The notes beneath the pieces are model-generated. The model saw only the letters and a program-made list of their open reading frames with translations, made no database searches and was not told the DNA's origin. Position numbers and translations under genes: made by a program. From contig NZ_RRYD01000016.1 in the NCBI RefSeq assembly GCF_004010095.1, forward strand, positions 1 to 63,611: DNA of 63,611 nt, given 5' to 3'. Source of the stretch: Lacticaseibacillus hulanensis. Its GTDB lineage: Bacteria > Bacillota > Bacilli > Lactobacillales > Lactobacillaceae. Within the stretch, counting starts at the first letter, position 1. Every line of letters begins with the position of its first letter. Of this stretch, positions 45,375 to 54,281 are shown piece by piece.

Positions 45375-46496
45375 GTGTCCGAATTGTTCCGCTTAGATTT
45401 GCCCAGTGATACGCACCGCCGAATTGTGCACGTGGACATGGACGCGTTCTACGCCTCAATTGAAATGCGCGACCGTCCGGAGTACCGCAAGAAGGCCCTC
45501 GTGATTGCCCACGACCCGCGCCAAACTGGCGGTAAGGGCGTGATCACCACCGCCAATTACGTGGCGCGGCAGTACGGCGTCCATTCGGCCATGCCCGCCC
45601 AGGAGGCCTTACGCCTGGTCCCCCGGCAACTCCTGGTGTTCAAGAACCCGGATTTTGAAAAATACCGCGCGGTGTCCCAGCAGATTCACGAGGTCTTTCA
45701 TCAAGTAACCGACCTCATCGAACCCGTTGCCCTGGATGAAGCGTACCTCGACGTGACCGCCAGCACCCGTTTTTCCAACACCATCAGCCTCGCCATCTGG
45801 CTGCAGCGCACGATTGAGGCGAAAACCCATCTCACCTGCGCGGTTGGCGTTTCGTACAACAAGTTCCTGGCGAAAATGGCCTCGGAATACAACAAGCCCG
45901 GGGGCCGCACGGTCGTGACCCCCGACGTGGTCGACGACTTCTTGGCCGAGCAAGCCATCGGTAATTTCCACGGGGTGGGCAAAAAGACGCTGCCCAAGAT
46001 TGAGGCAATGGGCATCCACAACGGCGCCGACTTACGGGCCAAATCCCCGCAGGAATTACAGCGGCGCTTCGGCAAGATGGGCTTCATCCTCGCTCAGCAC
46101 GCCCGCGGCATCGATGACCGCCCCGTGCGCGTGCGCGAGGCCAAGTCAATTGGCAAGGAGCGGACCTACAACCCGCCGCTCCAAACCGACACCTCAGTGG
46201 AAAAAGAGTTCGAACGCCTCGCCGAAATGGTTTTCGAGGCCACTAGACGCAAGGAACGGCACGGCAAGACCGTAGTCATCAAGGTCCGCGACGTCGACTT
46301 CACAACCCTGACCCGGCGCGTCACCACCGAAACCTACTTCGACACGAGCCGAGCAATCTATGACGCCGCCCTGCAGCTCTGGCAAGAACTTGGCGGCATG
46401 CGCAAGGCACTGCGGCTAGTCGGCATCACCGTCACCGCCCTCGCCCCCATCACGTTCGCGAACATCGACCTGCCGCTGGGCCCGCACATCGAATAG
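45375..46496 (+). CDS. dinB: DNA polymerase IV (DinB, Y-family)
   Basis: A 373-residue error-prone translesion polymerase. VHVDMDAFYASIE and DEAYLDVT carry the catalytic carboxylates; the helix-hairpin-helix (GVGKKTLPKIEAMGI) and little-finger domains follow. No beta-clamp motif was checked at the end. The GTG at 45375 follows GAGGAG by eight bases. The upstream SOS-like box suggests LexA control. Confidence 0.94.
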   Translation: MSELFRLDLPSDTHRRIVHVDMDAFYASIEMRDRPEYRKKALVIAHDPRQTGGKGVITTANYVARQYGVHSAMPAQEALRLVPRQLLVFKNPDFEKYRAVSQQIHEVFHQVTDLIEPVALDEAYLDVTASTRFSNTISLAIWLQRTIEAKTHLTCAVGVSYNKFLAKMASEYNKPGGRTVVTPDVVDDFLAEQAIGNFHGVGKKTLPKIEAMGIHNGADLRAKSPQELQRRFGKMGFILAQHARGIDDRPVRVREAKSIGKERTYNPPLQTDTSVEKEFERLAEMVFEATRRKERHGKTVVIKVRDVDFTTLTRRVTTETYFDTSRAIYDAALQLWQELGGMRKALRLVGITVTALAPITFANIDLPLGPHIE

Positions 46497-46629
46497 CCCA
46501 GTTTACCTGGGCGGGCTCGTTTTGCTTTTGGTATAATGGACACGAACCGAAACAATGCAAGCGCTGCGATGCCAGCCAAAATGGATATAACGCCGGGACA
46601 GCTTTGTGCTGGCGGGAAAGTAGGGACAA

Positions 46630-47388
46630 ATGTTGAAATTTATTTCTTGGAACGTTAACGGATTACGGGCCATCCTGAAAAAGGACTTCATGGACACATT
46701 CAACACCCTGGATGCAGACTTTTTCTGCCTGCAGGAAACCAAGATGCAGGAGGGTCAGGCAAGCCTCGAGTTGCCCGGCTACCACCAGTACTTCAACTAT
46801 GCAGAGCGTAAGGGCTACTCCGGTACGGCCATTTTCACGAAGCACGAGCCGCTAAGCGCAACGTACGGAATCGGCGTGCCCGAATACGACGATGAGGGCC
46901 GGGTCATCACCCTTGAATACCCTAACTTCTACCTAATCACCGTCTACGTCCCGAATTCCGGCAGCGAATTAAAGCGCCTCGAATTCCGCCAAGGCTTTGA
47001 CGTCGCGTTCCGCAATTACACCAGTAAGCTGGCGGAGACCAAATCCGTCATCTACTGCGGGGACCTGAACGTTGCGCACAACCCAATTGACCTGAAGAAC
47101 CCGACGAGTAACCACCACAACGCCGGCTACACGGATGAAGAACGCACGGACTTCACCGCCCAGCTTGGCGCGGGATTCACGGATACATTTCGCCACTTCT
47201 ACCCCGACCAGAAGGACATCTACTCGTGGTGGAGCTACCGCTTCGGCGCGCGCAGTCGGAACGCGGGGTGGCGGATTGATTACTTCATCACCAGCAAGGA
47301 CCTCGATGACAAACTGGTCGACGCCAAGATTCACACGGAAATCATGGGCTCCGATCACTGCCCAATCGAATTAACCGTCAATCTGTAA
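46630..47388 (+). CDS. Exodeoxyribonuclease III / AP endonuclease
   Basis: A 252-residue base-excision-repair enzyme that nicks abasic sites. WNVNGLRA, LQETKMQ, VYVPNSG, CGDLNVAHN, GWRIDYF and SDHCPIELT are the ExoIII/ExoA motifs in order, giving the metal Glu and the Asp/His catalytic residues. ATG is weakly preceded by GGGA. Probably a single gene downstream of dinB. Confidence 0.94.
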   Translation: MLKFISWNVNGLRAILKKDFMDTFNTLDADFFCLQETKMQEGQASLELPGYHQYFNYAERKGYSGTAIFTKHEPLSATYGIGVPEYDDEGRVITLEYPNFYLITVYVPNSGSELKRLEFRQGFDVAFRNYTSKLAETKSVIYCGDLNVAHNPIDLKNPTSNHHNAGYTDEERTDFTAQLGAGFTDTFRHFYPDQKDIYSWWSYRFGARSRNAGWRIDYFITSKDLDDKLVDAKIHTEIMGSDHCPIELTVNL

Positions 47389-47433
47389 ATTTTGTGGTAG
47401 TGCACTACGCCTATCAGTATTCTGGAGGACAAC

Positions 47434-47967
47434 ATGGATTTCATTGCAATGGATTACGAAACCGCAGCTGGCCAACGCGCAACCGCCTGCTCCGTCGCCC
47501 TCGTGGTGGTGCGCGGCAGCCGCGTTGTTGACTCATTTTACAGTTTAATCAACCCTGAGGTGCGGTTCAGTCCATACAACGTGCAGATACACCACATCAC
47601 GCCACAAATGGTGCAAGACGCGCCAACGTGGCCGGAACTTTGGCCACATATCCAAAGCTTTTTCACCGCGAACCAGCTGGTGGCGGCACACAACGCCACG
47701 TTCGACGTTTCCGTCGTGCGCAAGAGCCTAGAACGATACCACTTGGCGCCGGCAGAATTCCAGTACATCGACACCGTCCGGACGTCGAAGTACTTCTACC
47801 CGGAACTGCCTAACCACAAATTAGACACAGTTAGCAGGGCACTGCACATCGACCTGGAGCACCACCACAACGCGCTCGACGATTCATACGCCTGCGCCCG
47901 GATCCTCCTGCAGGAAGAAAAACAGTTCACACCCCGTGCGCTCCAACCCTTCGTCAAGCTGGCATAG
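47434..47967 (+). CDS. DnaQ-like 3'-5' exonuclease
   Basis: A 177-residue DEDDh exonuclease: ExoI FIAMDYETA, ExoII HNATFDVSVV, ExoIII HHNALDDSYACARI. It resembles stand-alone DnaQ domains (PolC-epsilon-type) of lactobacilli, which act in repair or RNA turnover. ATG follows TGGAGGA. It starts 45 bp after the ExoIII gene, so the two may be co-transcribed. The structured repeat copy B begins right at its stop. Confidence 0.9.
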   Translation: MDFIAMDYETAAGQRATACSVALVVVRGSRVVDSFYSLINPEVRFSPYNVQIHHITPQMVQDAPTWPELWPHIQSFFTANQLVAAHNATFDVSVVRKSLERYHLAPAEFQYIDTVRTSKYFYPELPNHKLDTVSRALHIDLEHHHNALDDSYACARILLQEEKQFTPRALQPFVKLA

Positions 47968-48576
47968 CTGTCGCTGTCCGGCAGCGTCAGTCCTTGGTGA
48001 AGTTCTGGGCATGTAGTGGTATAGGGGCCGCGCCTGGGCGGGGCCGGTGTGCGTTCCGTGCGGCTGGGATTTTCCGTGCGGCCGGTTGAAGCCCCAAAAG
48101 CGGGGTCTTCAACCTAAAAATTGAGCCCCGCAACTGGTTTTTAGGGTCACAAACTTAATATGTGTGGCTAAGACCTGCTGGGGAATCTTGTTCTCCTAGC
48201 GGGTCTTAATTTTTGCCGGCTATGGTGTGGAGAAGCCCGATGCAAAAACCGCATCGGTCTTCTCTCACCATAGCTTTCACAGGAAAATCCCAGCCGCACT
48301 CTAACGATGTCCAGAGCTCTAAGCGCTAAAGCGCCAAGAGCTTCTGGCTCCACACGCACCGACCCCACCCAGTCGCTACATCGTGGTTAGAGAACTAAAA
48401 GTACAGGCGATGTTTAAGCAGATCCGAGAAAGAAATTCATGACCCCGGCAGCTACCTTAGATCTGTTCGGTTGCCATCCGTGAACTGAGTCTGAATTTGG
48501 ATTTATGCCACTGTCCAGCGGAGCGTTGTGGGGTTTGGCTGGAGGGTCCGGGCTGGGTCTCGGGTGTGCCGCCCAG
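47968..48576 (+). repeat. Large structured intergenic repeat, copy B (first domain and box)
   Basis: Inverted partner of copy A. In order it holds a small hairpin at 47972-47986, an outer stem 48030-48053 with 48355-48376, an 18-bp stem 48058-48075 with 48282-48299, and three arms at 48084-48114, 48169-48208 and 48219-48274. A 50-nt extra hairpin at about 48301-48350 is absent from A. A weak hairpin CAGATC..GATCTG follows, then the 62-nt box 48515-48576. Identity with A is high in the arms. The pairings persist where the sequences differ. No open frame here is credible. Confidence 0.8.
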
Positions 48577-48873
48577 CCGTGGCAACAAGAATAGAGGTTG
48601 TGACGACCGCGTTTTTTGCGGTTGGCACAGCCTCTATTCTTGTGGGAAAAATTTAGATTTGTGTGAGGAGCCTGCTAGATGTGGATTACGAGAATAAACA
48701 AAAAATTAACTGCAATGTTCCGCACCCGTTAGAAGTTAACTGCGACGATGCAAAGCTAAATTTTTAGTCTGGAGACGGCGCTTTTCCGGCTCCAGACGAC
48801 CGCCACAGCGACCACGGCGAAGCACACCCGAGGCCCAGCCCGGACCCGGAGGCCAAACCCCGCAACGCGGAGC
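48515..48873. repeat. Inverted GC-rich boxes closing a second structured domain
   Basis: The box 48515-48576 is repeated in reverse at 48822-48870, which could form an imperfect stem of about 50 bp. Inside lie a 26-bp hairpin at about 48585-48643 (CAAGAATAGAGG..CCTCTATTCTTG), a perfect 10-bp pair AAAAATTTAG (48647-48656) with CTAAATTTTT (48756-48765), and a hairpin TCTGGAGACGG..CCGGCTCCAGA near 48768-48796. A 17-codon frame sits in the innermost loop. Confidence 0.65.
48679..48732 (+). CDS. Possible 17-residue basic peptide
   Basis: Frame MWITRINKKLTAMFRTR, preceded by GAGGAG at eight bases. It is short enough to be chance, but the ribosome binding site is good and it sits in the loop of the second structured domain. 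Unknown role. Confidence 0.25.
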   Translation: MWITRINKKLTAMFRTR

Positions 48874-48908
48874 CCCCTTGGTCTAGCTCACCAAAGCCAC
48901 TCCCGCTG

Positions 48909-49433
48909 TTAATCAATATTGCGTGATGGTTTGCTTGGCATCAGGGTGATGACTAAATTGAACAACCATGCGGCAAAGCTGATTAGTAACAGCAACCCAA
49001 TCTGCATTCCCGAACTGGCCAGCCACGCATTGAACGTGGCGCTGGAATCAGTATTCGGAATGTGCAGGAAAAAGGTGACCGCGTTCGGCAGAATGTAGGG
49101 AATGAGCACCAAAAGTGGGTTCACCCCCGCATCCCGGTAACGCCGGACCCGAAGCGAGATGCTCGGGATGATGACGGCTAGTGCGAGGACAAGAGCAACA
49201 ATGCCTAGAACCACCGCTAAGCCGATGTATGCAGTTGCACTTTCATTATCCGCGGACTTTTGCAAAATCATGATGCCAAGACCCGCAATCGATCCCCAAA
49301 GCAGGACACCATATATTACCTGCCAAAGAAACATCCACCAATATTCAGCACGCGTGCTACGCCCCGTAAAGTTCACGTAATTTTTGAAAAATAACACAAG
49401 TGCACTGAAAAACCCAACCCGTTCTTTTTGCAT
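48909..49433 (-). CDS. DUF805 membrane protein
   Basis: A 174-residue protein with four predicted helices. The N-terminal FFKNYVNFTGRSTRAEYWWMFLW and the central RVRRYRDAGVNPLLVLI are the DUF805 signature; function is unknown, and members often occur in phage-resistance or stress contexts without a defined role. The ATG at 49433 lies seven bases after GGAGG. A second, divergent-length DUF805 gene is just upstream, separated by a terminator. Confidence 0.85.
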   Translation of the reverse strand: MQKERVGFFSALVLFFKNYVNFTGRSTRAEYWWMFLWQVIYGVLLWGSIAGLGIMILQKSADNESATAYIGLAVVLGIVALVLALAVIIPSISLRVRRYRDAGVNPLLVLIPYILPNAVTFFLHIPNTDSSATFNAWLASSGMQIGLLLLISFAAWLFNLVITLMPSKPSRNID

Positions 49434-49476
49434 AAGGGAACCTCCAAGTCTTTTGGCTAAGTATACCACGCACATT

Positions 49477-49508
49477 AAAAAACGGCCGTCATAACAGCCG
49501 TTTTTTTA
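49477..49508 (-). terminator. Terminator between the two DUF805 genes
   Basis: AAACGGC and GCCGTTT arms with T-runs on both strands. Confidence 0.8.
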
Positions 49509-49940
49509 ATAACCAAATTCTTGCCGGCTCGGTAAGGATGCCAATACCAAGTTCACCAGTAGTAGCACATACGCCCCGTAGTTAACGTAGATGTTCCCGT
49601 TGTCCAGTAGCAACACAATCAGCGGCAACACGACAGTAAAGAGTAGTAGCCACGGCGTGAGCCCCGCATCCCGGTAGCGCCTGATGTGCAGGCTCGCGTA
49701 CGGTACCGCGAGAATTGCGTAGGTGAAAAACATCACCACAAAAATCACGTCGGCGGCAAAGATGCTCGTCGCACTAATTGCGTTCGTCCGCGTGCGCAAC
49801 CACAAGCCAAAACCACCCGTGATAATCAGAAGTAGCAACATTGCCCAAGCATAAGCCGCCCGGCCGCTGCGCCCATCAAAATCAACGTATCGACCGAACA
49901 ACCGCCGCATCGCCTTCACCGGACCCATTGTTTCCGTCAT
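49506..49940 (-). CDS. DUF805 membrane protein, shorter paralogue
   Basis: A 144-residue paralogue of the next gene: LFGRYVDFDGRSGRAAYAWAML and HIRRYRDAGLTPWLLLF preserve the DUF805 pattern with four hydrophobic segments. The ATG at 49940 is seven bases after AGGTG. Tandem paralogues suggest a duplication; identity to the neighbour is low, so it is old. Confidence 0.82.
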   Translation of the reverse strand: MTETMGPVKAMRRLFGRYVDFDGRSGRAAYAWAMLLLLIITGGFGLWLRTRTNAISATSIFAADVIFVVMFFTYAILAVPYASLHIRRYRDAGLTPWLLLFTVVLPLIVLLLDNGNIYVNYGAYVLLLVNLVLASLPSRQEFGY

Positions 49941-50043
49941 CGCTATGCACCTGCCTTTACTTGCCAAACCCCCATTTCGTTAAACCCATTATACCACCAT
50001 TAAGTAAGCGCTAACAACTGGTGCCACGCGCGCGTTTGCGGTC

Positions 50044-50083
50044 AAAAAAACCGCGCAGCTGCAGTTCGCTGCACGGTCCTTGT
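50044..50083 (-). terminator. Terminator of aldo/keto reductase gene
   Basis: ACCGTGCAGC and GCTGCGCGGT arms, then TTTTTT on the minus strand. Confidence 0.8.
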
Positions 50084-50088
50084 TTGTC

Positions 50089-50919
50089 TTAGAATTCTTG
50101 ATAAGTGGCCGGATCTTGGTTCTTATTGCGCCCATCTGGTTTTGTCAGTGAGTTGATTGCCGCCATTTCGTCTGCGGAAAGCTCAAAATCAAAGACCGCC
50201 AAATTGGCCCGCTGCCGACTGACATGCTGCGACTTTGGAATTGGCACAACACCGAGTTGAATTTCCCAGCGCAAAATCACCTGACCCACCTGCTTGCCGT
50301 GCTTCCTCGCAATTTCCGCAATCACCGGCTCCTGCAGCACACTGCTTGCCCGGCCCAGAGGACTCCACGCCTGCGTCACAATTCCGTGTTCCGCATCAAA
50401 GGCGCGCTCCTTAGCCTGATTGAAGTACGGGTGCAGCTCAATTTGATTGACACTCGGCAACACACCCGTTTCCTTTTCCAGCCGCTCCAAATGCTCCGGC
50501 AGGAAGTTGCAGACCCCAATTGAGCGCACCAACCCGAATCTTTGCGCGTCAATCAGTGCCTGCCACGCCTCGACGTACTGGTCCGCCTTAGGGTTGGGCC
50601 AGTGCAACAGGTACAGGTCATAATAATCGAGACCGGACCGGAATAATGATTCCTGCAGTGCCGTAATCGCAGCATTGCGTTCATAATAACGACCCGGCAG
50701 CTTCGACGTGATTATCAGCTGGTTCCGGGCAACACCGCTGCGGCGAATGCCCGCACCCAGCGCCCCCTCATTCTCGTAGTTGTACGCTGAATCCACCAGC
50801 CGGTAGCCAGTTTGAATCGCGCTGGCAATGGCGTTGGCCCCAGATACCCCCTGCAACTTGTACGTGCCAAACCCAATCCGGGGCAGCCGCAGTCCATCAC
50901 GCAAAATATAATCGTCCAT
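50089..50919 (-). CDS. Aldo/keto reductase
   Basis: A 276-residue NADPH-dependent oxidoreductase of the AKR superfamily, small-carbonyl or 2,5-diketogluconate-reductase type. FGTYKLQG, DSAYNYENEGALG (catalytic Asp and Tyr), ITSKLPG (Lys), LYLLHWPNP (His) and IPKSQHVSRQRANL (cofactor phosphate) are present. Substrate is unknown. ATG at 50919 follows AAAGGTGATT. It is transcribed separately from tsaE. Confidence 0.93.
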   Translation of the reverse strand: MDDYILRDGLRLPRIGFGTYKLQGVSGANAIASAIQTGYRLVDSAYNYENEGALGAGIRRSGVARNQLIITSKLPGRYYERNAAITALQESLFRSGLDYYDLYLLHWPNPKADQYVEAWQALIDAQRFGLVRSIGVCNFLPEHLERLEKETGVLPSVNQIELHPYFNQAKERAFDAEHGIVTQAWSPLGRASSVLQEPVIAEIARKHGKQVGQVILRWEIQLGVVPIPKSQHVSRQRANLAVFDFELSADEMAAINSLTKPDGRNKNQDPATYQEF

Positions 50920-50973
50920 CTTAATCACCTTTCCCGATGCAAAAGGACGCACTAATTCAGTGCGTCCCCTTCA

Positions 50974-51441
50974 TCATAGCTTTTCAATTGCCTCAAGCAG
51001 CGCCGCGCCGCGCTTGCCGCGTGCGTCTGCCGTCAAGGTACGCTTGTTGTCGTCATCGTCGTCCTTGTGAAAGTGGAGCGTCACGTCATCTTCGGGCGCA
51101 CTGAGCCCGAGGAATTCTGGCCACTCAACCACGCTGACCCCGTCACCCTCGAAGTATTCCTCGAGGCCAAGATCGTCCGCGCCCCCATCTTCGAGCCGGT
51201 ACAAATCCATGTGGTACAACGGAATTCTGCCTTCTGGATATTCGTGAATAATGGTGAAGGTTGGGCTCTTGATGGGCTGGGTAATCCCCAGCGCCGCGCC
51301 GAGGCCCTTGGTGAAGCTGGTTTTGCCCGCACCAAGGTCACCATCAAGCAGGAGCACATCCCCCGGTTCAACCACGGTCGCAACTTGTGCGGCGAACTGC
51401 TGCATTTCACTTTCGCCCGCGAAGGTCCACGTCTTAGTCAT
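50974..51441 (-). CDS. tsaE: tRNA t6A biosynthesis ATPase TsaE
   Basis: A 155-residue P-loop protein (GDLGAGKTSFTKGLG) that with TsaB and TsaD makes the universal t6A37 modification. SPTFTIIHEY, LYHMDLYRLED and VVEWPEF are family landmarks. It overlaps pta by 8 bp, as is common in lactobacilli (ung-pta-tsaE order). A poly-Asp stretch DDDDDN near the end is local oddity. Confidence 0.94.
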   Translation of the reverse strand: MTKTWTFAGESEMQQFAAQVATVVEPGDVLLLDGDLGAGKTSFTKGLGAALGITQPIKSPTFTIIHEYPEGRIPLYHMDLYRLEDGGADDLGLEEYFEGDGVSVVEWPEFLGLSAPEDDVTLHFHKDDDDDNKRTLTADARGKRGAALLEAIEKL

Positions 51442-52417
51442 TGCGCGCCGCCAATACTTGCATCGCAGTCACCAGGGCAGTCTGGTAAACATCCTCGGTG
51501 GAAGCGCCACGGGACAGGTCAGATACCGGCTGGTTCAGGCCCTGCAGAATTGGGCCGACCGCGGTGAAGCCACCGAGCCGCTGCGCAATCTTGTAGCCAA
51601 TGTTCCCGGACTGGAGTTCAGGGAACACGAACACCGTTGCGTGACCCGCAACATCTGAGCCTGGAGCCTTCTGTGCACCGACGCTCGGCACAAAGGCCGC
51701 ATCAAACTGCAACTCACCATCAATCGGCAGATCAGGCGCGAGCTTCTTGGCCTTTTCAGTTGCTTCCTGCACCTTGGTCACCATTGGGCCAGACGCTGAG
51801 CCCTTGGTCGAGAAGCTGAGCAGGGCCACACGTGGGTCAATGCCAAACGCCTTGGCGGTTGCGGCAGACTCCACCGCGATTTCGGCTAATTCGTCCGCAC
51901 TGGGGTCGATGTTGATGGCGGTGTCGGCAAACAGGTAGCGTTCATCGCCGCGCTGCATGATGAATGCACCACTGGTCCGCGAAACACCCGGCTTCGTCTT
52001 GATGATCTGCAAGGCTGGCCGCACGGTGTTCGCCGTCGAGTGCACCGCACCCGACACCAGACCGTCAACTTCACCGGTGTACACCATCATCGTGCCGAAG
52101 TACGTGGCGTCACGCACCATCTCGCGGGCTTGTTCCGGCGTGGCCTTCCCCTTGCGCCGGTCAACGAACGCCTGGACGAATTTCTCGTGGTCGGCATCTT
52201 TTTCTGGGTCGCGGATAGTCAGGTTGCTGATGTCAAAATCATGCTCTTTGGCTACCTGCGCAATCGCCGCAGCGTCACCGAGCACCACCGCACTCAGCAC
52301 GCCGTTGTTTTGCAACTTAGCCGCAGCACCAAGAATCCGTGGTTCCGTCCCCTCTGGAAAGACGATGGTCACGCCCTGACCCCGGACGCTTTGTTCCAAA
52401 CTCGCAAATAAATCCAT
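51434..52417 (-). CDS. pta: Phosphate acetyltransferase
   Basis: A 327-residue enzyme converting acetyl-CoA and phosphate to acetyl-phosphate, feeding acetate kinase. IVFPEGTEPRILGAA, GLVSGAVHSTANTVRPALQIIKT, LFADTAINIDPSADELAEIA and SVGAQKAPGSDVAGHATVFVFP are PTA motifs; the length is that of the short form. ATG follows CAGGAGG. Followed by tsaE with overlap. Confidence 0.95.
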   Translation of the reverse strand: MDLFASLEQSVRGQGVTIVFPEGTEPRILGAAAKLQNNGVLSAVVLGDAAAIAQVAKEHDFDISNLTIRDPEKDADHEKFVQAFVDRRKGKATPEQAREMVRDATYFGTMMVYTGEVDGLVSGAVHSTANTVRPALQIIKTKPGVSRTSGAFIMQRGDERYLFADTAINIDPSADELAEIAVESAATAKAFGIDPRVALLSFSTKGSASGPMVTKVQEATEKAKKLAPDLPIDGELQFDAAFVPSVGAQKAPGSDVAGHATVFVFPELQSGNIGYKIAQRLGGFTAVGPILQGLNQPVSDLSRGASTEDVYQTALVTAMQVLAARND

Positions 52418-52549
52418 AATCCTACCTCCTGCGGTGCTTCCACCACCAACTGTTTGCGTGCGTCATGTTGCACACGTTAGTTTTATTGTATCAATATCGT
52501 AAGCTCAACCCAATCGTTAAGCGAGCACAAATCTAAACTTTTTCTAAAC

Positions 52550-53239
52550 TCAATCGACCTGGTCGACCGTTGCCGGCAACTGCCAGTCAATGGGTTTAGC
52601 CCCCATCTCTTCAAGTGCCGCGTTCGTCTTGGAAAATGGCTTGCTGCCGAAAAAGCCCCGGTACGCCGACAGCGGACTTGGGTGGGCTGAGGCAATCACG
52701 TAATTACTGCGTTCGTCAATGAATCGCCGCTTGTCCTGTGCCGAGCGTCCCCACAGAATGAAGACACAACCGCCGCGCGCCGACAACGCCTTAATTGCGG
52801 CATCGGTGACCTCTTCCCAGCCGCGCCCACGGTGGGAGTTCGCCGCCCCGCGCCGCACGGTGAGCACCGCATTGAGCAACAATACGCCCTGCGTGGCCCA
52901 ACTCTTCAGGTAACCGTGGTTGACCGGCGCAATGCCGAGGTCACTTTGCAGCTCCTTGTAAATGTTCGCCAGTGACGGCGGAATCTGAACACCCGGTGCA
53001 ACCGCAAAACTCGCCCCAACCGCCTGATTTGGTTCGTGGTACGGATCTTGACCCAGAATTACCACCTTGGTGTCCCGAAAGCTCGTCCACTCAAACGCCT
53101 GGAAAATATGGTGCATTTCCGGATAAATCGTCTGGTGAGCATATTCATCCGCCAGAAACATATGTAGCTGTGCGTACGTTTTACCAGCAAAAACCGGCGC
53201 CAAGATGTCCTGCCAGTCGTTGTGAATCAGTGTCTTCAT
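52550..53239 (-). CDS. ung: Uracil-DNA glycosylase
   Basis: A 229-residue family-1 UDG that removes uracil from [14 protein letters not shown] supplies the catalytic Asp and [13 protein letters not shown] the His and DNA-penetrating loop. ATG follows GGAGGTG. Upstream of pta in the conserved order. Confidence 0.96.
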   Translation of the reverse strand: MKTLIHNDWQDILAPVFAGKTYAQLHMFLADEYAHQTIYPEMHHIFQAFEWTSFRDTKVVILGQDPYHEPNQAVGASFAVAPGVQIPPSLANIYKELQSDLGIAPVNHGYLKSWATQGVLLLNAVLTVRRGAANSHRGRGWEEVTDAAIKALSARGGCVFILWGRSAQDKRRFIDERSNYVIASAHPSPLSAYRGFFGSKPFSKTNAALEEMGAKPIDWQLPATVDQVD

Positions 53240-53280
53240 GAGTCCACCTCCACGCCTATTTTACAACAGCGAGTAGGACG

Positions 53281-53321
53281 CGAAAAGGCAATCCCTAATC
53301 TAACCGGGATTGCCTTTTGAA
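53281..53321 (-). terminator. Terminator after Xre/DUF2975 pair
   Basis: AAAAGGCAATCCC and GGGATTGCCTTTT arms around ten bases, convergent region between ung and the Xre gene. Confidence 0.75.
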
Positions 53322-53367
53322 TTGACAGGTTTTCTGACTGCTCACCACAAACACGGGCACAACCAGC

Positions 53368-53571
53368 TTATTGGGCCTTGTAGTGCAAAATATCACCGGG
53401 CTGGCAATCCAGGACCGCACAGATTCTTTCCAGCGTCGAAAACCTGACCGCCTTGGCCTTGCCCGTCTTGAGGATGGACAGGTTGGCAACAGTAATGCCA
53501 ACTTCCGCAGCCAGTTGCGTGAGGGTCATGTTCCGCTTGACGAGCCACTCGTCTAAACTAATTTCAATCAT
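53368..53571 (-). CDS. Xre-family helix-turn-helix protein
   Basis: A 67-residue single-domain regulator of the YozG type: LTQLAAEVGITVANLSILKTGKAKAVRFSTLERICAVLDCQPGDIL. It directly follows the DUF2975 gene (the stop overlaps its GGAGG). This two-gene arrangement is widespread in Firmicutes, and the pair probably acts together; the target is unknown. Confidence 0.9.
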   Translation of the reverse strand: MIEISLDEWLVKRNMTLTQLAAEVGITVANLSILKTGKAKAVRFSTLERICAVLDCQPGDILHYKAQ

Positions 53572-53580
53572 CGCACCCTC

Positions 53581-54063
53581 CTAGATTGTCAAATCGGTCT
53601 CTTCCTTGTAGTCGAGCGCGGCCGCCCAGAGCCGCTGCAGCACGTCAAGGAAGACAGCCATCACAATCGGGACGGCGATGATGCACAGCCCGATGAACAT
53701 CAGGCCAGGCGCGTCCTCCTGCTGCACAAGCACGTACAGGTACGGCAACCAACAGAGGGTGCCCACAGCCATCACCGCAACGCACCACTTAATCGTGGCC
53801 AGCAGTTTTACCGACCGCCGGCTGAACGCGTCGCTCCGGTCAATGACCAAAAGTAGCCGTTCCGCCTGCCAGGCAGCGGCCAAAAAGCCAAGAATGACGA
53901 GGTAAAGCCCCCCAATCAGCATGAGGCCGACAAAGCCCAGTGACTTGGGCGCATCACTCATCACGGCGATGGCAATTTGGGGCGCTGGAATAATCGCAAT
54001 TGCAACCGCCATCAGGAACATCACACCAATCGTAATTTTCAAAAACCAAGTGCCTATCTTCAT
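53581..54063 (-). CDS. DUF2975 membrane protein
   Basis: A 160-residue protein with four helices (about 7-27, 40-62, 88-110, 118-140) and a cytoplasmic loop RSDAFSRRSVKLLATIKW that is characteristic of DUF2975. ATG at 54063 follows GGAGG by nine bases. Upstream partner of the Xre gene; possibly its membrane-linked sensor. Confidence 0.85.
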   Translation of the reverse strand: MKIGTWFLKITIGVMFLMAVAIAIIPAPQIAIAVMSDAPKSLGFVGLMLIGGLYLVILGFLAAAWQAERLLLVIDRSDAFSRRSVKLLATIKWCVAVMAVGTLCWLPYLYVLVQQEDAPGLMFIGLCIIAVPIVMAVFLDVLQRLWAAALDYKEETDLTI

Positions 54064-54281
54064 CTTCGCGTTCCTCCGCGTCCATTTAATAAAAACATCA
54101 TAGCACAATTTTTATCGATAAACGATATGAAATGGTAAAGGTTGCCAAAAAGCAGCGTTTTCACAAATCCTTTGGAACATGCTAAAATGAAGTTAACGCT
54201 TTGACACGAACGACGCACAGGTCAGGGTTGGGTAACGCGGGCGACAATTTGCTCACCGGTACGCAACCATGGAGGATTTGG

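Noticed and set aside
47968..48576. Group II intron interpretation of the structured repeat
   Set aside because: GTGCG occurs at the start of the inner stem, but I saw no domain V hairpin and no reverse transcriptase.
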